Below are positions 8,705-17,242 of a stretch of 64,000 bases of DNA, in pieces. The DNA is taken from positions 1,922,001 through 1,986,000 of the forward strand of contig NZ_PDJJ01000001.1 of the NCBI RefSeq assembly GCF_002563715.1, given 5' to 3'. Numbering within the stretch: the first letter of the stretch is position 1; the number at the start of each line of letters is the position of its first letter. Made by a program: the position numbers and the translations under genes. The notes under the pieces were generated by a model. The model was given only the letters and a program-made list of their open reading frames with translations, was not told the DNA's origin and made no database searches. The DNA comes from Isoptericola jiangsuensis. Its GTDB lineage: Bacteria; Actinomycetota; Actinomycetes; Actinomycetales; Cellulomonadaceae.

Positions 8705-10297
8705 TCAGTCCGCGCGGTAGACCACGATCGCGACGTCGTCGCGGGCGCCGGTGGTCAGCATCCCGGCCAGCAGGCGGTCGGGGAGCTCGGCGAGCACCTC
8801 GGACCGGCACGCCTCGCGGGCGACGTCGACCAGGCGGTCCAGACCTGCGGCGAGGTGCTCCCCGCGCCGCTCGACGAGGCCGTCGGTGTACAGCATGACG
8901 GTGTCGCCGCGGGACAGCCCGGTCGTCCGTTCGGGCCGGGGGCCACGGTGCAGGGTGAGCGGCGTGCCCTGCGCCTCGTCGAGCCAGGCCGACCGTGCGC
9001 AGCCGTCGTGGACGACCAGGCCCGGCAGGTGGCCGGCGCTCGAGTAGGTGAGCGTCCCGGTGGCCGGGTCGACGATCCCGCAGAACACGGTGGTGAACTC
9101 GGTGCCCGGCACGGTGCGGGCGAAGTCGTCGAGCAGCTCGAGGGTGCGGGCGGGTCCCGCTCCCGTCAGCATGAGCGCCCGCCCGGCGCTGCTGAGGCGG
9201 CCCATGCTGGTGGCGGCGTCGACGCCGTGGCCGACGCAGTCGCCGACGACCAGCCCGAAACGTCCGGACGGCAGCTCGACGACGTCGAACCAGTCGCCGC
9301 CGACGAAGAGGGTGTCGTCCGCCGGCCGGTAGCGGGTCTCCCAGCGTGACGACGGCGGCGTGTCCGGGACCATCGCGTGCTGCAGGGCGTCGCTGACCGT
9401 CCGCATGCGGGCGATCCTGCGGCGGTGCGCGGCGCCCTCGGCGAGGGCGGTGCCGATCGTGGCGGCCACCAGCTCGAGGAAGCCGCGGTGTCCCGCGTCG
9501 AGAGGGCGGTGCGGGTTGCCGCGCAGCAGCAGGACCTCGGCCGGGCCGTCCGGTCGGCGGTCGCCCACCGGTGTGGCCAGCACGTGGTCGTGCCAGACGG
9601 CCGCGTCCGTGCGGTGGACCCGGGACACCAGCGTGGTCGTCGCGCGCGGAGCGGGGCCGATGGTCGCGACCGGTTCGTCGCCGCGGTAGAGGTGGGCGGC
9701 GGTGACGTCCTGGCTGCCGCCCAGCACCTCGGTGAGGATGCGTGCCGTGTCGTCGACCTGGTCCCGGTGGCCCTGGAGGGCCGTCGCGAGCCTGCCCAGG
9801 AGGGCGAGGCGACGTCGGTCCACCACGTGGTCGGTCGTCTCGGTGGAGATGTCCAGGACGCCGGCGACCGCGCCCGTCTCGTCGCGCAGCGGGCTGTAGG
9901 AGAACGTGAAGCGGGTCTCCTCGGTGTAGCCGGAGCGCTGCATCCACAGCGGCAGGTCGACGTCCCACGTCGGCGTTCCCGTGGTGAGGACCTCGTCGAA
10001 CAGGGGGCCCACCTCGTGCCAGAGGTGCCCCCACACCTCGGCCGTCGGCGCACCCATCGCGCGGGGATGGAGTTCGGTGCCGAGCATCTCCCGGTAGCCG
10101 TCGTTGTAGATCATCGTGAGCCCGGGACCCCAGGTCACCAGCACGGCGAACCGCGTGCTGAAGCACAGCTCGACGGCGCTGCGCAGCGCGGGGGCCCAGG
10201 TCGACGGGTCGCCGAGCGGCGTGCGCGACCAGTCGACCCCCCGGGCGAGGTCTGCGCACTCGCTGCCGCGCACCGCGGACTCGAACCAGTCGGACAC
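8705..10297 (-). CDS. PAS-GAF-like sensor with SpoIIE-type PP2C serine phosphatase
   Basis: A 530-residue cytoplasmic protein. Residues about 25-160 form a PAS-type sensor, 165-290 a GAF-like region, and 320-530 a PPM/SpoIIE phosphatase. The metal-binding aspartates are all there: GGDWFD, VVGDCVGHG, YTDGL and GARDDVA, so it should be active. Such proteins usually dephosphorylate anti-anti-sigma factors in partner-switching pathways, but no anti-sigma or STAS partner is encoded in the window. Minus-strand TAGGAT lies exactly 6 nt before the GTG. It sits between arc and dop, convergent with arc and divergent from dop, interrupting the proteasome block. Its signal and target are unknown. Confidence 0.9.
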   Translation of the reverse strand: MSDWFESAVRGSECADLARGVDWSRTPLGDPSTWAPALRSAVELCFSTRFAVLVTWGPGLTMIYNDGYREMLGTELHPRAMGAPTAEVWGHLWHEVGPLFDEVLTTGTPTWDVDLPLWMQRSGYTEETRFTFSYSPLRDETGAVAGVLDISTETTDHVVDRRRLALLGRLATALQGHRDQVDDTARILTEVLGGSQDVTAAHLYRGDEPVATIGPAPRATTTLVSRVHRTDAAVWHDHVLATPVGDRRPDGPAEVLLLRGNPHRPLDAGHRGFLELVAATIGTALAEGAAHRRRIARMRTVSDALQHAMVPDTPPSSRWETRYRPADDTLFVGGDWFDVVELPSGRFGLVVGDCVGHGVDAATSMGRLSSAGRALMLTGAGPARTLELLDDFARTVPGTEFTTVFCGIVDPATGTLTYSSAGHLPGLVVHDGCARSAWLDEAQGTPLTLHRGPRPERTTGLSRGDTVMLYTDGLVERRGEHLAAGLDRLVDVAREACRSEVLAELPDRLLAGMLTTGARDDVAIVVYRAD

Positions 10298-10303
10298 GAG
10301 AAG

Positions 10304-10309
10304 ATCCTA
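10304..10309 (-). promoter_or_regulatory. -10 hexamer of the SpoIIE-type phosphatase gene
   Basis: Minus-strand TAGGAT, 6 nt before the GTG at 10297. It shares the 129-bp divergent region with the dop promoter. Confidence 0.6.
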
Positions 10310-10414
10310 AGTCGCCGTTGAATCGTGTCGCTCATCGGCTGCCGGGGCCCGTCCCGCGCACGGTGCACGCGATGCCGCCCGTGGACGACCCGGCGGTACC
10401 CGGACCAGGGCGCA

Positions 10415-10420
10415 TAGGGT
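10415..10420 (+). promoter_or_regulatory. -10 hexamer of dop
   Basis: TAGGGT, 6 nt before the dop GTG at 10427, consistent with a leaderless transcript that starts the pupylation gene run. Confidence 0.55.
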
Positions 10421-10426
10421 GGCGTC

Positions 10427-12061
10427 GTGACCGTGCGACGCGTGATGGGCATCGAGACCGAGTACGGGGTGCTGTCCCCGGGCCGACCGCTGGCCAACCC
10501 GATGCTCATGAGCTCCCAGGTGGTGACCACCTACCGCGCGAGCGTGCAGGGCGGCCGTCCCGGGCACCCGCCGGCGCGGTGGGACTACGACGACGAGGAC
10601 CCCCTGGCGGACGCCCGCGGCTTCCACCTGCAGCGGGCCTCGGCGCACCCGTCGCTGCTCACCGACGACCCCGACGCACCCGCCCCCGCCGGGCCGACGG
10701 CGTCCGCCGACGGCGCCACGCAGACCCTCGAGCGGCCCGCCACGGAGGAGTACGACGACCCGAGCGCCGCGAACTGCATCCTCACCAACGGCGCACGGCT
10801 CTACGTGGATCACGCGCACCCGGAGTACTCGTCGCCCGAGGTGACCAACCCGCGCGACGCGGTGGTGTGGGACGTCGCGGGGGAGCGCGTGATGCTCGCG
10901 GCGAGCCGCCGCCTCGCGCAGGTGCCGGACGCCGAGGTCGTGCTCTACAAGAACAACGTGGACGGCAAGGGCGCCAGCTACGGCACCCACGAGAACTTCC
11001 TCGTCGACCGGCGGCTGCCGTTCGCGACGCTCGTCGAGGTCCTCACGCCGTTCCTCGTGACGCGCCAGGTCTTCACGGGCTCGGGCCGGGTGGGCCTGGG
11101 CGCGACGGGCGACGAGGCGGGCTTCCAGCTCTCCCAGCGCGCGGACTACATGGAGGCGGAGGTGGGTCTCGAGACCACGCTGCGCCGCCCCATCGTCAAC
11201 ACCCGCGACGAGCCGCACGCGGACCGCACGCGGTGGCGCCGGCTGCACCTCATCATCGGCGACGCCAACCACCTGGAGGTCGCCACCTACCTCAAGCTCG
11301 GCACGACGTCCCTGGTGCTGTGGGTGGCCGAGCACCTCGACGAGCTCGCCGGGGCGGGGGTGGCCGCCGCCGAGGAGCTGGCGGCGCTGCGTCTGGCCGA
11401 CCCGGTCGGCGACGTCCGGCGGGTGTCCCGCGACGTCGGGCTCACCCTGCCGCTCGACCTGGCCGACGGGTCGACCGCCTCGGCCCTGGAGATCCAGGCG
11501 CGCTACGCCGACCTCGTCGACCGGGCGCTCGCGGCCCTCGGCACGGACGACGACTCCGCGGAGGTCGTGGGGCGCTGGCGGTCGGTGCTGGACCGCCTCG
11601 CCACCGACCCGGGCTCCTGCGCCCGAGAGGTCGAGTGGGTGGCCAAGCTGCGCCTGCTGGAGCGCATGCGCACGCGCGACGGCCTGGCGTGGGACCACCC
11701 TCGGCTGCGGGCCCTGGACCTGCAGTGGTCGGACGTGCGGCCCGAGCGGGGCGTCTACCACCGGCTGCTGGCCGCGGGCGCCGTGGACCGGGTCGTCACG
11801 GAGGACGAGGTGGCGCACGCGGTGCACCACCCGCCGGTCGACACGCGGGCCTGGTTCCGGGGCGAGGTGATGGAGCGCTACGCCGACGAGGTCTCGGCAG
11901 CGAGCTGGGACTCCGTCATCTTCGACGTGCCCGGCACGGCCTCGTTGCAGCGCGTCCCGATGCCGGACCCGCTGCGCGGCACCCGGGCGCACATCGGCCC
12001 CCTGCTGGACGCGAGCCCGGACGCGGCCGCCCTGCTGGCGGGCCTGCGCGGCGACACGTGA
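10427..12061 (+). CDS. dop: Pup deamidase/depupylase Dop
   Basis: A 544-residue member of the glutamine-synthetase-like carboxylate-amine ligase family. It converts the C-terminal Gln of Pup to Glu and removes Pup from substrates. The ATP/Mg residues are in GIETEYG (E10) and the nucleophilic Asp is D128 in RLYVDHAHPEY. The stretch between them, the Dop-loop that distinguishes Dop from PafA, runs about residues 40-112; it is Ala/Pro/Asp-rich and longer than usual. Pup in this window ends in Gln, so deamidation is required. GTG start with a leaderless-type hexamer; pup follows 76 bp downstream. Confidence 0.96.
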   Translation: MTVRRVMGIETEYGVLSPGRPLANPMLMSSQVVTTYRASVQGGRPGHPPARWDYDDEDPLADARGFHLQRASAHPSLLTDDPDAPAPAGPTASADGATQTLERPATEEYDDPSAANCILTNGARLYVDHAHPEYSSPEVTNPRDAVVWDVAGERVMLAASRRLAQVPDAEVVLYKNNVDGKGASYGTHENFLVDRRLPFATLVEVLTPFLVTRQVFTGSGRVGLGATGDEAGFQLSQRADYMEAEVGLETTLRRPIVNTRDEPHADRTRWRRLHLIIGDANHLEVATYLKLGTTSLVLWVAEHLDELAGAGVAAAEELAALRLADPVGDVRRVSRDVGLTLPLDLADGSTASALEIQARYADLVDRALAALGTDDDSAEVVGRWRSVLDRLATDPGSCAREVEWVAKLRLLERMRTRDGLAWDHPRLRALDLQWSDVRPERGVYHRLLAAGAVDRVVTEDEVAHAVHHPPVDTRAWFRGEVMERYADEVSAASWDSVIFDVPGTASLQRVPMPDPLRGTRAHIGPLLDASPDAAALLAGLRGDT

Positions 12062-12092
12062 GCCGGGTGCGCCAACCGGCGCCCGATCGGCA

Positions 12093-12098
12093 TAGGCT
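12093..12098 (+). promoter_or_regulatory. Candidate -10 hexamer for pup-prcB-prcA-pafA
   Basis: TAGGCT in the dop-pup gap would start transcription near 12105, giving a roughly 33-nt leader that carries the strong AAGGAGG ribosome site at 12124-12130 ahead of the pup ATG. Confidence 0.45.
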
Positions 12099-12137
12099 GA
12101 CCACACCCGTACGGGGTACGACGAAGGAGGCGGAACC

Positions 12138-12338
12138 ATGGCCGGTCAGGAACGGATCTCGGAGCAGCGGGACGACCGCACGCCCGACGACGACGCCCAG
12201 GACCCGCCGCCCGCGGCGGCGCCCCAGACGTCGGACCGCGACGCCGAGGTGGACTCGTTGCTCGAGGAGATCGACGAGGTCCTGGAGTCGAACGCCGAGT
12301 CGTTCGTGCGCGGCTTCGTGCAGAAGGGCGGTCAGTGA
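12138..12338 (+). CDS. pup: Prokaryotic ubiquitin-like protein Pup
   Basis: A 66-residue disordered protein tag. The C-terminal half contains the Arc-binding helix (SLLEEIDEVLESNAESFV) and the protein ends KGGQ, the form that must be deamidated by Dop to Glu before PafA can ligate it to lysines. It has a single lysine, K63, next to the GGQ end. The N-terminal third is rich in Asp, Pro and Arg. A strong AAGGAGG site lies 8 nt before the ATG. The stop codon is directly followed by the prcB GTG with no spacer, so translational coupling is likely. Confidence 0.98.
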   Translation: MAGQERISEQRDDRTPDDDAQDPPPAAAPQTSDRDAEVDSLLEEIDEVLESNAESFVRGFVQKGGQ

Positions 12339-13196
12339 GTGACGACTGCCGCTGAGGGGGCCGGCCGCCTGCCCGACGCCTTCCTGCGGCCGGGGTCGAG
12401 CTCGTTCGTGGAGTTCCTCGCGGACCACGCGCCGGACCTGCTCCCGGGCCGTCGCCCGGGTGCGGGCGGCGCGCCCGCCGCGGACCTCGCGCCGCACGCG
12501 ACGACGATCGTGGCCCTGACGTTCGGCGGGCCGGACGCGCCGCGCGGCGTCGTCCTGGCCGGCGACCGGCGCGCGACCATGGGGAACCTCATCGCGAGCC
12601 GCGAGATCGAGAAGGTGTTCCCGGCGGACGAGTTCTCGGCCGTGGGCATCGCCGGGTCGGCCGGCATCGCCGTGGAGATGGTGCGCCTGTTCCAGCTGGA
12701 GCTGGAGCACTACGAGAAGATCGAGGGCTCCCTGCTGTCGCTGGACGGCAAGGCGAACCGGCTGTCGACGATGATCCGCGGCAACCTCCCGCTGGCGATG
12801 CAGGGCCTGGCCGTGGTGCCGCTGTTCGCGGGCTACGACCTGGACCGCGCCACGGGGCGGCTGTTCAGCTTCGACGTCACCGGCGGGCGCTATGAGGAGC
12901 ACGACCACCACTCGGTGGGCTCGGGCTCGGTGTTCGCGCGCGGTGCCCTGAAGAAGCTGTGGCGCCCCGGCCTGCCGGCGGCGGACGCCGTGTCGGTGGC
13001 CGTGGAGGCGCTGTACGACGCCGCGGACGACGACAGCGCCACCGGGGGGCCCGACACGGTGCGCCGCATCTGGCCCGTCGTGGCCACGGTCGACGCAGAC
13101 GGGTACCAGCGCGTGTCGGACGACGTCCTGGCGGGTGTCGTGGAGCGGATCGTCGCGGCGCGCCGCGACGGAGCAGCCGGAGGTGCGCGCGCATGA
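12339..13196 (+). CDS. prcB: 20S proteasome beta subunit PrcB
   Basis: A 285-residue precursor of the catalytic subunit. A propeptide of about 54 residues precedes the processing site in [10 protein letters not shown]; cleavage exposes Thr55 as the N-terminal nucleophile. The mature part carries the conserved GDRRAT segment and the catalytic lysine in the [10 protein letters not shown] region. Fourteen beta subunits form two inner rings and self-process on assembly. The GTG start abuts the pup stop, and the end overlaps prcA by ATGA, as expected for stoichiometric co-expression. Confidence 0.97.
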   Translation: MTTAAEGAGRLPDAFLRPGSSSFVEFLADHAPDLLPGRRPGAGGAPAADLAPHATTIVALTFGGPDAPRGVVLAGDRRATMGNLIASREIEKVFPADEFSAVGIAGSAGIAVEMVRLFQLELEHYEKIEGSLLSLDGKANRLSTMIRGNLPLAMQGLAVVPLFAGYDLDRATGRLFSFDVTGGRYEEHDHHSVGSGSVFARGALKKLWRPGLPAADAVSVAVEALYDAADDDSATGGPDTVRRIWPVVATVDADGYQRVSDDVLAGVVERIVAARRDGAAGGARA

Positions 13197-13915
13197 GCAT
13201 GCCGTTCTACGTCTCGCCCGAGCAGCTGATGAAGGACCGCGCGGACTTCGCCCGCAAGGGCATCGCGCGGGGCCGGTCCGTGGTCGTCCTCGCCTACGAC
13301 GAGGGGATCGCGTTCGCGACGGAGAACCCGTCGCGCGCGCTGCACAAGATCTCGGAGATCTACGACCGCATCGCGTTCGCCGCGGTGGGCAAGTACAACG
13401 AGTTCGAGAACCTGCGGGTCGCGGGCGTGCGCTACGCCGACCTGCGGGGCTACTCCTACGACCGCACGGACGTCACGGCCCGCGGCCTGGCGAACGCGTA
13501 CGCCCAGACGCTCGGCACGGTGTTCACCACCGAGTCGAAGCCGCTGGAGGTGGAGCTGGTCGTCGCGGAGGTGGGGTCCACCCCGGCCGCGGACCAGGTC
13601 TACCGGCTGTCGTACGACGGCTCGGTCGCCGACGAGCACGGGTTCGTCGTCATGGGCGGCCAGGCGGAGCAGCTCACCGCCCGCGTGCGCGACGGCTGGT
13701 CGGAGGGCATGGGCCTGGCCGACGTGCTGCGCCTCGCGGTGCGCACGCTGGGCGCGGTGTCGCCCGACGGCACCGTGGTGGCCGCGGGCGAGGAGCGCGC
13801 GATCCCCGCCACGGGTCTGGAGGTGGCGGTGCTGGAGCGTCGCCGGCCCCGCCGGGCGTTCCGGCGTCTGCAGGGCGAGGTGCTCGCCGGCCTGCTGGCC
13901 GGCGACGGGAACTGA
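13193..13915 (+). CDS. prcA: 20S proteasome alpha subunit PrcA
   Basis: A 240-residue subunit of the outer alpha rings, which gate substrate entry and receive the C-terminal tyrosine motif of Arc. It begins [23 protein letters not shown]-like sequence typical of actinobacterial alpha subunits, with the gate-forming N-terminus and no catalytic Thr. The ATG overlaps the prcB stop (13193-13196). The C-terminal 20 residues are Arg-rich. pafA follows 11 bp downstream. Confidence 0.97.
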   Translation: MSMPFYVSPEQLMKDRADFARKGIARGRSVVVLAYDEGIAFATENPSRALHKISEIYDRIAFAAVGKYNEFENLRVAGVRYADLRGYSYDRTDVTARGLANAYAQTLGTVFTTESKPLEVELVVAEVGSTPAADQVYRLSYDGSVADEHGFVVMGGQAEQLTARVRDGWSEGMGLADVLRLAVRTLGAVSPDGTVVAAGEERAIPATGLEVAVLERRRPRRAFRRLQGEVLAGLLAGDGN

Positions 13916-13926
13916 GGGGGACGGCG

Positions 13927-15288
13927 ATGGACCGACGCATCTTCGGGCTGGAGACGGAGTACGGGGTCACGTGCGCGGCCGAGGACGGGCGCGGCCTGTC
14001 CGCGGACGAGGTGGCGCGCTACCTGTTCCGCAAGGTGGTGGCGTGGGGCCGGTCGTCGAACGTGTTCCTGCGCAACGGCTCCCGGCTGTATCTCGACGTG
14101 GGCTCCCACCCCGAGTACGCGACGGCCGAGTGCGACGACGTGCGTCAGCTCGTCGCCTACGACCGGGGCGGGGAGCGGATCCTCGAGGGCCTGGTCGCGG
14201 ACGCGCAGCAGCGTCTGGAGCACGAGGGCCTGCCGGGCAAGGTGCACCTGTTCAAGAACAACACGGACTCGGCGGGCAACTCCTACGGCTGCCACGAGAA
14301 CTACCTGGTGCGCCGCCAGGGCGACTTCTCGCGGCTGAGCGACGTGCTCGTGCCGTTCCTCATCACGCGGCAGGTCCTCACGGGGGCGGGCAAGGTGCTC
14401 GCGACGCCGCGGGGTGCCACGTACTGCCTGTCCCAGCGCGCCGACCACATCTGGGAGGCCGTCTCCAGCGCCACCACCCGGTCGCGCCCGATCATCAACA
14501 CCCGGGACGAGCCGCACGCCGACGCCGAGCACTACCGGCGGTTGCACGTCATCGTGGGCGACTCGTCGATGTCGGAGTCGACGACGATGCTCAAGGTCGG
14601 CGCGACGGACCTGGTGCTGCGCCTCGTCGAGGCGGGCGTGCCGGTGCGCGACCTCAGCCTGGAGAACCCGATCCGCGCGATCCGGGAGATCAGCCACGAC
14701 TCGTCCGGGCTGCACCCCGTGCAGCTCGCCAACGGGCGCACGGCCACCGCGGTGGACGTCCAGGCGGAGTACTACCAGCGGGTGCGCGAGCACGTCGACG
14801 CGCACGTCGACCCGACGCCGCAGGTCAAGGCGGTGCTGGACCTGTGGGAGCGGGGCCTGCGCGCGCTGGAGTCGGGCGACCTGAGCCTGGTCGACCGAGA
14901 GCTCGACTGGGTGATCAAGATGCGGCTCATCGACCGCTACCGGGCCAAGCACGGCCTGGAGCTGGACGACCCGCGCGTCGCCCGGCTCGACCTGGCCTAC
15001 CACGACATCTCCCGCACCGAGGGGCTGTACAACCTGCTGGCGGCGCGCGGCATGGTGGAGCGCGTCGTGACGGACCTCGAGGTGTTCGAGTCCACCGCGG
15101 TCCCGCCGCAGACGACCCGCGCCAAGCTCCGGGGCGACTTCGTGCGGGCGGCGCAGGACGCCCGCCGGGACTACACGGTGGACTGGGTGCACCTCAAGCT
15201 CAACGACCAGGCGCAGCGCACGGTCCTGTGCAAGGACCCGTTCCGCAGCGTGGACGAGCGCGTGGAGCGCCTCATCGAGTCGATGTGA
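13927..15288 (+). CDS. pafA: Pup-protein ligase PafA
   Basis: A 453-residue ligase that phosphorylates the C-terminal Glu of Pup and forms an isopeptide bond to substrate lysines. E9 in GLETEYG and D57 in [12 protein letters not shown] match the Mg-binding and catalytic positions, and the [10 protein letters not shown] segment is conserved. It is homologous to Dop but lacks the long Dop-loop. The ATG at 13927 follows a purine-rich GAGGGGGACGG stretch. It is the last canonical gene of the pup-prcB-prcA-pafA run. Confidence 0.97.
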   Translation: MDRRIFGLETEYGVTCAAEDGRGLSADEVARYLFRKVVAWGRSSNVFLRNGSRLYLDVGSHPEYATAECDDVRQLVAYDRGGERILEGLVADAQQRLEHEGLPGKVHLFKNNTDSAGNSYGCHENYLVRRQGDFSRLSDVLVPFLITRQVLTGAGKVLATPRGATYCLSQRADHIWEAVSSATTRSRPIINTRDEPHADAEHYRRLHVIVGDSSMSESTTMLKVGATDLVLRLVEAGVPVRDLSLENPIRAIREISHDSSGLHPVQLANGRTATAVDVQAEYYQRVREHVDAHVDPTPQVKAVLDLWERGLRALESGDLSLVDRELDWVIKMRLIDRYRAKHGLELDDPRVARLDLAYHDISRTEGLYNLLAARGMVERVVTDLEVFESTAVPPQTTRAKLRGDFVRAAQDARRDYTVDWVHLKLNDQAQRTVLCKDPFRSVDERVERLIESM

Positions 15289-15316
15289 GGCGCGCGGGGG
15301 CCCGGGGCGGGCGTGG

Positions 15317-15322
15317 CAGACT
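15317..15322 (+). promoter_or_regulatory. -10-like hexamer of the FKBP lipoprotein gene
   Basis: CAGACT, 6 nt before the GTG at 15329. It deviates from TANNNT at the first base, so it is weaker evidence than most others. Confidence 0.35.
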
Positions 15323-15328
15323 GTCCCG

Positions 15329-16324
15329 GTGCTCCCCACGTCCCGCCTCCGCCAGGCCGTCGCGGCCTCGGCGGTCGCCGCGGTGCTGCTGACGGCGGGC
15401 TGCTCGTCGTCGGTGTGGTCCGACGTGACGCCGTCGGCCCCGCCGTCCCAGGTGCCGGTCGAGGTCCTGGGGGCGCAGGGCGCGCCGCCGGAGCTGGAGT
15501 ACCCGCAGCCCTACGCGGTGTCGCGGGCGGGGTCGCGGACCCTCCTGCCGGGCACCGGCGCGGTGCTGGAGGACGGCGGCCCGGTGCTGCTGGACATGTA
15601 CGCCGAGGACGGCCGCGACGGGAGCGTCATCTCCTCGACCTTCACCGACGCGCCGTCCTGGTACTCGATGGACCCCGAGGCGCTGGGTCAGAACCTCTAC
15701 GACTCGCTGCGCGGCAAGCGCGTCGGCGCGCGGGTGCTGCTCGTCGAGGAGGACGAGGGCGTCCCCGTGGTCCTCGTGGTGGACGTCCTGCCGACCGCCG
15801 CGACGGGTGAGACGGTCGAGGTGCCCGACGGCCTGCCGGACGTGCTGCAGGAGCCCGACGGGTCCCCGCGCGTGCTCGTGCCGGACGGCGACCCGCCGCA
15901 GGACCTCGTGGTGCAACCGGTGGTCCGCGGCAACGGCGGCCAGGTGTCCGTCGGGCAGGTCGTCACCGCGCGGTACGTGGCGGTGCGCTGGAGCGACGGT
16001 ACGGTGGTCGACTCGAGCTGGGGCGAGGGCGTCCCCCCGCAGTCCGCGACGATCGGCATCGGCCAGCTCGTCGAGGCGTGGGACCAGGGCCTGCTGGAGC
16101 AGTCGGTGGGGTCGCGGGTCATGCTGGTGGCACCGCCCTACCTGGCGCACGGCGGCACGAACAGCGAGCTGGCGGAGGAGACGATGGTCTACGTCGTGGA
16201 CATCCTGGACGCCCGCTACCAGGTGACCGAGGAGCTCCCGCCCGACGAGCGCGAGGGCGACGGCGGCACCGGCGACGAGGCCTCCGGCGGGCAGCAGCCC
16301 GCCGGCACCACCGAGGAAGGATGA
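15329..16324 (+). CDS. FKBP-type peptidyl-prolyl isomerase lipoprotein with two FKBP-like domains
   Basis: A 331-residue exported lipoprotein. A signal peptide of about 24 residues ends in the lipobox LTAGC (Cys25), so the Lgt encoded at 27.1 kb would lipidate it. Residues about 55-165 form one divergent FKBP-like domain ([14 protein letters not shown]) and about 195-300 a second, more canonical one ([40 protein letters not shown]). The C-terminal tail is acidic and Gly-rich. FKBP genes often follow pafA in actinobacteria, but a cell-surface protein has no obvious part in cytoplasmic pupylation. A hexamer before the GTG suggests its own promoter. Confidence 0.9.
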   Translation: MLPTSRLRQAVAASAVAAVLLTAGCSSSVWSDVTPSAPPSQVPVEVLGAQGAPPELEYPQPYAVSRAGSRTLLPGTGAVLEDGGPVLLDMYAEDGRDGSVISSTFTDAPSWYSMDPEALGQNLYDSLRGKRVGARVLLVEEDEGVPVVLVVDVLPTAATGETVEVPDGLPDVLQEPDGSPRVLVPDGDPPQDLVVQPVVRGNGGQVSVGQVVTARYVAVRWSDGTVVDSSWGEGVPPQSATIGIGQLVEAWDQGLLEQSVGSRVMLVAPPYLAHGGTNSELAEETMVYVVDILDARYQVTEELPPDEREGDGGTGDEASGGQQPAGTTEEG

Positions 16325-16331
16325 CCCGCGC

Positions 16332-17102
16332 ATGACCGTGGCTGTCCGTGTGATCCCGTGCCTGGACGTCGACGCGGGCCGCGTCGTCAAGGGCGTGAAC
16401 TTCGAGAACCTCCGCGACGCCGGGGACCCGGTGGAGCTCGCCGCCCGGTACGACGCCGAGGGCGCCGACGAGGTGACGTTCCTCGACGTGTCCGCGTCGT
16501 CGGGCAACCGCGAGACGATGGTCGACGTCGTGCGCCGCACGGCCGAGCAGGTGTTCGTGCCCCTCACGGTGGGCGGCGGCGTGCGCTCGACGCAGGACGT
16601 CGACCGGCTGCTGCGCGCCGGGGCGGACAAGGTGGGCGTGAACACCGCGGCCATCGCACGGCCGGAGCTGGTGGCGGAGATCGCGGACCGGTTCGGCAAC
16701 CAGGTCCTCACGCTGTCGGTGGACGCGCGCCGCGTGTCGGGCGACACCACGACGCCGTCCGGCTACGAGGTGACGACGCACGGGGGGCGGCGCGGGACCG
16801 GCATCGACGCGGTGGAGTGGGCCGAGCGGGCCGCCGGGCTGGGCGCGGGGGAGATCCTGCTGAACTCGATGGACGCCGACGGCACGACGGGCGGGTTCGA
16901 CCTGGAGATGCTGCGCGCCGTGCGCGAGCGGGTCTCCGTGCCGCTCATCGCGTCGGGTGGTGCCGGCATGCCGGAGCACTTCGTCGAGGCCGCGCGCGCG
17001 GGTGCGGACGCGGTCCTCGCGGCGAGCGTGTTCCACTTCGGCGCGCTGACCGTCGGGCAGGTCAAGGACGCGATGCGCGCGGCGGGCGTGGTCGTCCGCT
17101 GA
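16332..17102 (+). CDS. hisF: Imidazole glycerol phosphate synthase cyclase subunit HisF
   Basis: A 256-residue (beta/alpha)8 barrel that, with glutamine amidotransferase HisH, makes imidazole glycerol phosphate and AICAR in histidine synthesis. Catalytic D12 ([14 protein letters not shown]) and D131 (LSVDARRV) are present, as are the two phosphate sites GGGVRS and ASGGAG. The gene has an AGGATG-like ribosome site just before the ATG and stands without hisH or hisA nearby. hisI follows 3.9 kb later, separated by the ABC exporter pair. Confidence 0.97.
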   Translation: MTVAVRVIPCLDVDAGRVVKGVNFENLRDAGDPVELAARYDAEGADEVTFLDVSASSGNRETMVDVVRRTAEQVFVPLTVGGGVRSTQDVDRLLRAGADKVGVNTAAIARPELVAEIADRFGNQVLTLSVDARRVSGDTTTPSGYEVTTHGGRRGTGIDAVEWAERAAGLGAGEILLNSMDADGTTGGFDLEMLRAVRERVSVPLIASGGAGMPEHFVEAARAGADAVLAASVFHFGALTVGQVKDAMRAAGVVVR

Positions 17103-17199
17103 CGGCCCTCCCGCGGGGGAGTGTCAGGACCGGCGGGTAGCGTGCGGCGAGCCGACGGCGGCGTGGTCCCGGACGTCGGGATGCGGTTGCCCGGAGCGA

Positions 17200-17216
17200 T
17201 AGGATCGATTCGATCC
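17200..17216 (+). promoter_or_regulatory. Promoter -10 and overlapping palindrome upstream of the ABC exporter operon
   Basis: TAGGAT at 17200-17205 is a plausible -10. It overlaps a perfect 15-nt palindrome with 7-nt half sites GGATCGA/TCGATCC around one central base (17202-17216), which would cover the transcription start. That is where a repressor would be expected to bind; no regulator gene is adjacent, so this is inferred from position only. Confidence 0.4.
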
Positions 17217-17242
17217 CCCTGAACGGAACGTGAGGACCCGCT

